Assembly (NCBI GenBank): GCA_028023455.1
Contig: JAQFVV010012423.1
Coordinates: 124,001 to 188,000 of the forward strand
DNA length: 64,000 bases
Direction: 5' to 3'
Source of the DNA: Epiperipatus broadwayi
Lineage: Eukaryota > Onychophora > Udeonychophora > Euonychophora > Peripatidae
Below, piece after piece: positions 56,096 to 64,000 of the stretch (the stretch's first letter is position 1; the number at the start of each line of letters is the position of its first letter). Below the pieces are notes generated by a model. That model did no database searches, was not told the DNA's origin, and was given only the letters and a program-made list of their open reading frames with translations. The translations under genes were made by a program, and so were the position numbers.

Positions 56096-58404
56096 TTACA
56101 TACTATCCCATTTAGCTTTAAGCTTTATTTTACTTATATATGATTATATAAAACACCATGATTGTGTAAACTCTAAGTGCATACATATTTGCATACATGA
56201 TAATTAAATGATATTTTTTAAAATAACTTCAACATAATTAAGATATATCTGCTATAAAATTAATTTGCAAAACTAGTAAGAATATACTTAGCTACATTAC
56301 TGAATGCTAATAGAGGAGAATAAGATTTCGACAATATATCAAAGATTTTCTAAATTGAATAGATATTAATACACATTATATATAAAGTAAGGATAATATA
56401 ATTTAAAATTAATAAATAATATTTGAATTTGAAATTTAATAAATGTGTCTGTAAAAATAAAAGTTGGCAAATGATTTATTATTCAAGAAATCGGATTGTT
56501 TGTTTGAGTACAGAAATAACCAATTTTTAGTTTCAAACCAGAATAAATGTTTCTGTGAGGCCAGCTTGAAGATTGACTAAAATGTCAATAATTCTAAAGC
56601 TTATTGTGGAGTAGTGAGAGAAGAAATAAAAACAAAACAATCAATTCTACATTTATATAAAAGATATTATCAACAAAATGATTGAAAAAATGGCAGGAAA
56701 TAACATTACATTGTTAATTAACTTTTGAAATCGATATGGTTATAAAAAATATATAATGCCAACATTATTAGAAAGGTATAACATCAAAAAACATCTGTTT
56801 AGAAGTTGTACCAAATCTTTTAGACCTTTATAATTCTTTTATAATGAGACTTTATTTTGATACATATTTATAATTTTTCATGAACAAAACAAATGACATC
56901 TTTTAACCTCTTTTCTTGTTTTGAATATATTATCTGGGACTTGAACAGTGTATTCAAAGTTGATGCTAAAAGTTCTGCCATTATGGATCATGAAATTGGT
57001 TTTGTTAACTTTACATTGCTTAATGCTATTTTTGATAGTTTTGTAAACAGAGTAGTTGCTTTTCACAAATGCAAATTTATTCTGTCTGCAGAAAACAAGT
57101 CTACAGTAAGATGTTAAAGTGTTAAAAACTGTGTTTAATTGAAGTAATATCAGGAAGTATATTTTACCTTTTTTTTTTAGTGAAACTAAGTATTTTCTAC
57201 ATTTATTTGAAAATGCAAATGTTATATGCTCTAGTCATGTTATAGAAGAGTGATTAAATAATAGCATCATTATGAGCCATAAGAACTACAAAATTAGCAA
57301 AGAGAAGATTCTGATTAAGATGTGTTTATTTTTCCATTTTAAATTATCATGTGACCAACAGGTCATCATACATTGAGCAAATAAAAATGCTGCTATTGAT
57401 TATCAAGAGAAGCCAGGGGACTTATAAGTGTACAATATGATTTTTACATCTTTTTACAGTTTATTAGATTTATTTGCAAGAAATCAGAGATATTTCAAAT
57501 TGTTTCATGTCCTATTTAATATCACTACCACATAAAACATTTATTCTTTTTTTCAAGCTTGGGTAATAATTAGAATTAGGATATTTAATCTATGATATCA
57601 GGTGTGACCAATAAATACTATTTCCATTCTAGAATCTGCAATAAAAGTTTAACTATCTAAATCAGTTTACCAAAAAAAAAATTGTATCCAGCCAGTTCTC
57701 AGTATTTTTTTCACATCAAGTTTTTTCAAACATGGAATCCATTCATTGAGTTGTCAATTATTATTTATGTATTACATTTATATGATAATTTAATAAATGT
57801 GCTTATATGAAATAGATCTAATTTAATTTGTAAGTTGATGTCTTGGCTTTTCAAATCTTGCCAATACTTTATTTTGGTTATACTAAGTTTTAATTCATTT
57901 AGCAAAGTAAATCACTAATGAATTTATTTCTAAAGTTTCAACATTTTCCATTTCAGTTCTAGCACACACCTTCCATTTACATATTACCAAGAACTATCAT
58001 TTATGCCTCAGTCGTGCTTGTATATAATCTATATGTTTTTACTTCTTGATTTAGTATCTCTCATGTTAATCTCAATATATTTTGATAAACCATCTATATA
58101 TCTTACATTAATGATTCTGGTTCCATTCACTGATGCTTGAATTTTTTCCATTTTCAAATGATCATTTAATGTACATATTTGTTATCAAATCTACTTTTAG
58201 AATTCCCTAGTGTTATTTAGAAAATGAATTAATTGTTATCTAATTTTTATGATTTAATGACTTCCCAACGTAAATCTAATGAAAATCACCAAAGGACATA
58301 CATATTCTTCTTTAAAATTTTAAATCATGTTAAAACAAATTATAATATTAACTCTAGAAGAAGACATTTCTTCTCAAATTTTAACTATTAAAAAATTAAC
58401 AAAG
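56096..58404. other. AT-rich sequence, no convincing gene
   Basis: Overlapping open frames on both strands at 56878-57117 lack recognisable motifs. I found no repeat shared with the rest of the window in this stretch. Confidence 0.45.
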
Positions 58405-58475
58405 AAACTCAGAAATTGGATTAAACTTGAAAAATCTTTATCCTGCAGTGGATTAATAATGATGAAGATTATGAA
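58405..58475 (+). mobile_element. RTE LINE 3' fragment, very short
   Basis: ATTGGATTAAACTTGAAAAATC and TTATCCTGCAGTGGATTAATAATGATGAAGATTATGA align with the LINE's last 75 bp (3352-3415), including a degraded TGATGA tail. The surrounding open frame 58327-58512 is partly this fragment. Confidence 0.65.
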
Positions 58476-59319
58476 AATTCTATTTCTCTTCAATCATCTA
58501 AAACCAAATTGAGATTCTAATGACCTTTTATCTATGGATGGAGTGATTTAATTAATAAAATTGTACTGCACTGATTAACAATATTTATTATATAATTATT
58601 TGTATTATACCCTTTATTTTTATAATTTGGAATTACAGAAGTATAAAGACATTTTTGAAATCAGATTGCACAATTTCATGGGTCCATATACTGCTATAAA
58701 AATTCTAATAGTTTTGACGCTATCCCATCATCATTATATCTTCAATTTCATCAATTATTTTATAAAGAACTACAATATTTTCATTTTTAAAATTAGTAAA
58801 TATTGTTCTAATTTTATCAACTGGATATTACCTCTTTCCAAATTTAAATGATTGGTAGAATAAAATATAAAAACACCTATTTGAATTCTATTATCTTTTA
58901 ACCTTCTCCCTCCATTTGTTAGAAACATCAACATATTATAATAATATAAATCTGCATTATTAAGAATATGCAATGAAATTAGGGTGCATCAAAAAAAAAA
59001 GAAAGAAAGAAAAAAAATAACTCATGCAAACGTACAAATGGAAAAATGAATATTAAAAAGCTTGAAAAAATACAGAATAACAAAAAATGCAATAATTGAT
59101 AATATTTCAAATTATGATTTTATCATAAATGTGTGAGATAGCACAAAAGACAAATGAATAATGGAATTTACATCTTGTAGAGTAATAATATCTATCCTAC
59201 ATAAGATGAACTACTGTATCATAGTATTATCATATAGTTTATATTTTACAGCCTATGTTTTAATACTCATTTGTTCAGCTTAGATTAAGCTTAGCATTTT
59301 TACTCTTTAGTCAATAACA
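58476..59319. other. AT-rich sequence, nothing recognised
   Basis: Open frames at 58600-58851 (plus) and 58770-58973 (minus) overlap on opposite strands, and neither shows a known domain. Confidence 0.4.
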
Positions 59320-59485
59320 TAAACTTGATACCCATTTACTGACTAATACTAGGTGATTAGCTAGATAGTTAAGAGCCAGCTATGAATTATGACCTAAAAA
59401 ATTTTATGAATCCCAAGTTCAGACTTAAATCCCAGATCATGATCACAATAGAAAGTTGTGCTAATGATTATGTTATGAGAACCTT
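59320..59485 (-). mobile_element. tRNA-derived SINE-like element, family I, copy 3
   Basis: On the minus strand: head CTCATAACATAATCATTAGCAC (A-box region), GATCTGGGATTTAAGTCTG (B-box region), then a body ending TTAGTCAGTAAATGGGTATC. It matches the order of copies at 20355 and 43961. The boxes are decayed. Confidence 0.65.
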
Positions 59486-60189
59486 CCTATAGTTCAAAAT
59501 AATAGTAAAATCTAAGCAATAAATTGCAAATAGAAATAAAAAATTTGACCAATAAGAATAAAATTATTATAGTACTTATTTATGTTGCAATAAATGTTTA
59601 TCCTACAATTAAAATTATAACACTTTGGTGACTATTAAATGCCAAATCATAATGAGATAAAATGCCTTAAAAAACTGTTTTAGGGTAATAATTTTGAAAA
59701 ATAAAATTGATAAATTTTACACTAAAAAAATTAATACGTTCTAAGCATTCATTTTGTTATATTGTCTAATAACTTCATAGCTAGATATCCATTTTCTATT
59801 TATCTATTTTAAATAGTCAATTGGGTTGGCTAAAATCTGACTAGTAAAATCCCTCATTTACGAAAGAAAGCTACAAATTCTATTCATTTGAATTTCATAT
59901 CAATGGAATGTCAACAAAAGCACTCATTGAAAGAGTATTTAATTAAAAATTGAATTATTATTACAAATAGCATATTTGTCTGCCATGCTATATTAAAGCT
60001 TAAAAAATAATTTATACTGCTGTATTTTTAATCTGTATATTTATAATGTTTTATTTTTCTAATTTTAAAAGTAGAAATGCATTGTAAATTGATGAATATT
60101 TTTTTTTACATCACTGTTTACAAATAAATAAAGCATTCTTAATATTTAATTTTAAGGCAGTAGGCAATTTTGCTTATACTAAATGTTTC
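59486..60189. other. AT-rich sequence, nothing recognised
   Basis: No feature supported. Confidence 0.4.
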
Positions 60190-60875
60190 TTATATATGCA
60201 AATAGAGAGATTTGAACTCAGGATTTTTCAGTCTATTCATCCTCCACTATCTCAATCAATCAATACACATGATCACACACATGCAAAAAAGATACATGAT
60301 CTCCAATATAAGTATTTCATGCAGAATAAGCATTCAATTGGGTCAGATCATAATCTCCCACACATATATAAATTCGGTGCTTGGTTTATATAAGATAGCA
60401 ATTCCTCAAACTTTAATGAACAAGTTTCAATCTTCTCACCTTTCCAACTATGCAACTGTCAATTCAATTGAAAAACCATTGATGGAATGTTCAAAGCTTT
60501 TGTTTGGTTTGATATTATAGTCATACCCATGTGGACATTATGTAAATCTAACATCTCATATTATCAGACATTACATATCCATATATATCAAATTCAACAA
60601 GGGCTTTGAGTCACCTGGACAGTTGAATAATTGAGTTAGAAAATTGTAGCCCATCCATAACATCTGAGGAATTTCTATCTTAATATACACTGGGCACTGA
60701 TTGTATTATGTGTGGGAGATTATATGGTCCAACTGATGAGTGCTGTTTTTGGATGAAATATATATATTGGGAATCATGTATCTTTTTATATGTGTGTGGT
60801 CATATGTATCAATTGCTTTAGACAGAGTGGATGATGAATAGATTAAAAAATCCTGAGTTCAAATCCCATACATTT
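60190..60875. repeat. Family A inverted pair, diverged subfamily
   Basis: 60190-60510 is a minus-strand family A copy (GATTTGAACTCAGGATTTTT, CCACTATCTCAATCAATCAA, TAAGATAGCAATTCCTCAAA) and 60535-60875 a plus-strand copy (GAGTCACCTGGACAGTTGAA, AACATCTGAGGAATTTCTAT, GTCCAACTGATGAGTGCTG, CCTGAGTTCAAATCCC). Together they form a 690-bp foldback. The body is diverged from the 12-16 kb copies, so this is a distinct subfamily or an older event. Open frames at 60196-60393 and 60212-60520 are translations of the repeat. Confidence 0.75.
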
Positions 60876-63640
60876 TTAATGTTGTTGATTTTACTTTGAA
60901 ATGTGACTACAATATTTGATTTATATGTCTTTTTTTTTTTTTGTTATTGACTCCATTTATTATATTTACATATGTAAAACTTTTGTTTGTATTAAAAGTT
61001 AATTATTTTAATGTGATGTGATGTATTGTGGCGTTTCAGCAATTATGCCCAGATAAACCTGTTAGCCACTTTATTTTCCATTCCCCACTCTAAATTTTCC
61101 CATATTCTGCTCCATCTATTGTTAACTAAATAAAGAAAGTTAAAGGTCTTATATTTAATAAATGTGCATTAATTTGGATTAAATGGAAAGTAGATGAATA
61201 CTTTATTTATTAAATTTAAAAATTGAAATATTTTATTAAGTTATGAATGATAACAATGTCTTATTAAGATTTAAAAAAAAATAAATCAAGCCAGTGTTTA
61301 ATAAAAGAAAAGGACTGCGTTTTTTGTTACCATAGTTACAGAAATGATTTCAGCAAGAACACATATACTTTTTTTGCTTAAAATTTTGTGTTTTTCTTAC
61401 CTTACTTTTACAAATAGATTCTAGATTTATGACAAGGAAATATATACTGTGAGTAGAAAATTTATTTAATGCGGAGAAACTACAAAACCTCCCCTCATTT
61501 AATATCTTTATGACTAAATGGAAAAATTACAACAACAAACATTATGTTTAACTGCCATGGAGCCATGAAACTATCAAGATTTATCATGGATTGTAATATT
61601 GACAAAGGAATATCTGAATTTCATTTAAAGATAAAAATGTTCATGGAAACATATTTGTATTTTGTTATCATCGATGTGGCAAGGAAAACATCATTGGATA
61701 ATGAAATCTAAGCTGAAATTATATATAAGCTAAAGTTGATAACAGATGCAAAGAGAAAATTATCTTTTAAATTATCTAAATGAAATAAATTTCATTTGTC
61801 AATAATGGTTAAAAGTATAATAGTAGTTTAACAATAAAATGTTATCAATTTTTTTTTTATTAATAATTTTTATTATAAGGCAATTTTATATTATGTTCTA
61901 CTAAGAACTTAAATAATAGGTTCACATAATTAAGACTTAAATCAATTGTTAAGGTATTAATTTTTTTTCATGTGAGAGTTTGTCATTAACTCTTTTGTGA
62001 CTGTGTCCTTTAATAATTTAAAAGATATATATTATTTCTATTAATTGTAGTCTAGCAGGGAGAAAATTAAATTAGATTTATGATATTTATTTTTGCCTTC
62101 TTAATGAATTAATGCTTATTCAATAAATTTATATTATTATTAACATAAGTACTTAAATTTGCTTATTGCATAATCATTATAAAACTACTTTATTTACAAT
62201 TCATTTATAATTAAAATATTCCAGTGTATATTACGTACTATATCTCATTAGCAAATAAAATATTATTTATTTATTTTGCTAAGCAAGATATACTTATTTC
62301 TGTGAATTCATTGGCACCTTACAAAATTTATGAATTCACTATAGATATAAATTTGAGTTACTATAGAGCCATTTATGGATCAACATGTTTATTTTTCTAT
62401 TGATTGGTTATATATTTTAGTTGCTAAGTATATTTAGATTGCCCAAACATTTCATATATGTGTGGAGAAAACCACTTGGTTTATGATTTTGTTTACTATA
62501 TGTGGTTACCTTAGCCATTCTCAGTTATAATATTTTATTATATTCATGATTACCCAAATGTGCAAACTATTCAGAGAACAGCACTTATTTTACCTTACAT
62601 TATAGTCTTTATTATTTTCCTTCACATTTTGGCTGCCTAACAAGGACTCAAGTATTTTTTATCCATTACCCATGAAAGATTTAAATTCATATAATAATGG
62701 GTAGATAGAATTAAAATATTTGCTTAATAATCACAATAAACGTAAGCTATTTTTGTTTATACTAGTGTTAGACTAAAAAGAGTATTGACTCAATAGATAA
62801 TAATTTTTTAAATTTGTAATTCTGCTTTGTTAACGTTTGAATTTATAGTGGGTTGTCAAATTGTTTTCTAAGGAAATGAGGTGTAAGAATACGAGTTAAA
62901 AAATAGCAAAGGTGTAAAATGTTTTATAAATAAAATTAATTATAAGTATGCTAAAAAAGGGCATGTGAAGACAAAGTACCAGATGATGATGCCTGGATTT
63001 GCCATAAAGTAATAAAATAAGAATTTATGTTTGTGACTTTAAAAACACTAGATATGAGCTATATGCTAGTAAAATGCCAAAGAAATATGGGCTCATTACT
63101 AATAAATATTATTAAGTTCTCATAAAGTAGCTGTAAAAAAATAATGAAAGGTATTTGAAGCTAGCTTATTTTATTGAGGATATTGTACCTTAGCTATTTG
63201 GAAAATAGAAAACATTAGTACTCACTATGTGAATTTGTAGATAATAATATTAGCCAAAGTCTTTTGAGCATATAAATATCACAATCATGAAATTTATGTG
63301 ATATTGTACACAAAATATGTCAAATTTTAAAATAAAAAAATAAAAAAATTTATATACATTAATTTGGCATAATAATATTGTGGATAGGTAAATCAATCAT
63401 TACTGATAGCTGACATTATTGTAGTATTTTATATTAAAAGAATATATTACATGTTTTGAAATGTGTGAGTAGAGGTTCAACTAAATTATAGGGTTCAAGA
63501 TATGAAGGATGGTAATGAAAGTGAGTTATTCATTCCATTTGGTATAGAATATCGAATTGAGAAAAAAACGTCATATTTTTTTTTCTTTTCTAAAATCAAG
63601 TAATATACATAAATCTAAAATAAATTATGGTGAAATGAGA
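60876..63640. other. AT-rich sequence, nothing recognised
   Basis: No repeat family, tRNA-like sequence or exon was identified. A T12 run lies at about 60931-60942. Confidence 0.45.
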
Positions 63641-63695
63641 AAGGTTAAATACATTAGGGTAGGTAATAAAAGTTAATGAAGTCTCCGTCACATCA

Positions 63696-64000
63696 AAAAC
63701 TGATAAAAAGGAATCTAAAATAGCAATGCTGCAGAGCATGATGATTAAGATTAATGAAACAAACAAAAAAAAATGTGACCAGAACCAAGAAATACTTAAA
63801 GAAGACTTGAAATAAAATCAAGAAGTTCTTAAACAGGAATTAAAACAAAATCAAGAAAAGTATGACAAGAAATCATGAGTAACATATGCAAATAATAAAG
63901 TAAAGCCTAAAATAGCTTTTACAAAAAATGAAATGAGATTATAGAGATCTATGGAGTGAACTCAATGAAGTTCAAAAAAAGTATGGTAAGAGTCAGGAAC
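63696..64000 (+). pseudogene. Gag-like coiled-coil relic, runs off the window
   Basis: One frame from 63696 encodes a Lys/Gln/Glu/Asn-rich segment with 11-residue repeats: NQEILKEDLK, then NQEVLKQELK, then NQEKYDKKS. It is interrupted by TAA after the first repeat (near 63807) and closed by TGA at 63876-63878. After a further disrupted stretch a similar segment, LWSELNEVQKKYGKSQE, reaches the right edge in another frame. Such hydrophilic coiled coils occur in the amino-terminal part of gag proteins of invertebrate Gypsy elements, but also in many unrelated proteins. The gag reading is therefore an inference, prompted by the Gypsy integrase elsewhere in the window. It is clearly damaged. Confidence 0.4.

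Noticed and set aside
56878-57117. Conserved exon, because open frames occur on both strands
   Set aside because: Neither strand shows a recognisable motif, and overlapping antisense frames of this length are expected by chance.
60196-60520. Two overlapping open frames with Ser/His-rich products
   Set aside because: They are translations of a family A repeat; similar strings occur in frames at 15992 and 18710.

Overview
This is an AT-rich eukaryotic window made almost entirely of transposable-element debris and low-complexity intergenic or intronic DNA. I recognise no intact host protein gene, no functional tRNA or rRNA gene and no CRISPR array. Every open frame is short (at most about 156 codons). 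The only ones with recognisable protein content are relics of a LINE, of a Gypsy-like LTR retrotransposon, and of a possible gag-like coiled coil at the right edge. The repeat mix (RTE-type LINE with a TGATGATGATGA tail, several tRNA-like SINE-type families, many foldback repeats, long A/T runs) is what I would expect of a large invertebrate genome. A cephalopod such as Octopus is my best guess, from general familiarity with such repeats and not from a search, so it is uncertain.

Layout. 0.6-3.4 kb: a nearly full-length but broken RTE-clade LINE (endonuclease, then reverse transcriptase, then a (TGA)n-type 3' tail). 4.5-5 kb: two foldback repeats. 6.5-7.3 kb: a Gypsy integrase relic (zinc-binding region, D-D-E core, C-terminal domain), followed at once by a 740-bp foldback repeat. 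10-11 kb: two more foldbacks. 11.9-20.5 kb: copies of interspersed families that I call A and B, a LINE fragment and a SINE-like element. 20.7-21.4 kb: a palindromic element with divergent tRNA-like promoters (family C). 21.4-26.2 kb: repeat-poor AT-rich DNA. 26.2-30.3 kb: a possible solo LTR, more family B, a decayed LINE copy and a minisatellite. 31.6-34.1 kb: a CCAAT/TATA promoter-like stretch, then 2.4 kb of very AT-rich DNA ending in twin AATAAA signals. 37.5 kb: a hairpin MITE. 39.4 kb: a small tRNA-derived SINE. 40.8-41.9 kb: family B interrupted by family A. 42.4-43.1 kb: a TIR element. 44-45 kb: a SINE and two foldbacks. 49.6-50.9 kb: family C in short and full palindromic forms. 51.3 kb: a second tRNA-derived SINE with a 17-bp target-site duplication. 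52.2-52.8 kb: a hAT-type non-autonomous element with a perfect 8-bp duplication. 53-56 kb: a third hairpin family. 59-61 kb: a SINE and a family A foldback. 63.7-64 kb: the gag-like coiled coil.

The main theme is structural. At least fifteen long inverted repeats from about nine unrelated families occur in 64 kb. Several insertions can be dated relative to each other or delimited exactly by target-site duplications. The repeat families labelled A, B, C and so on are my own groupings, made by comparing copies within this window. Coordinates of decayed copies are approximate.
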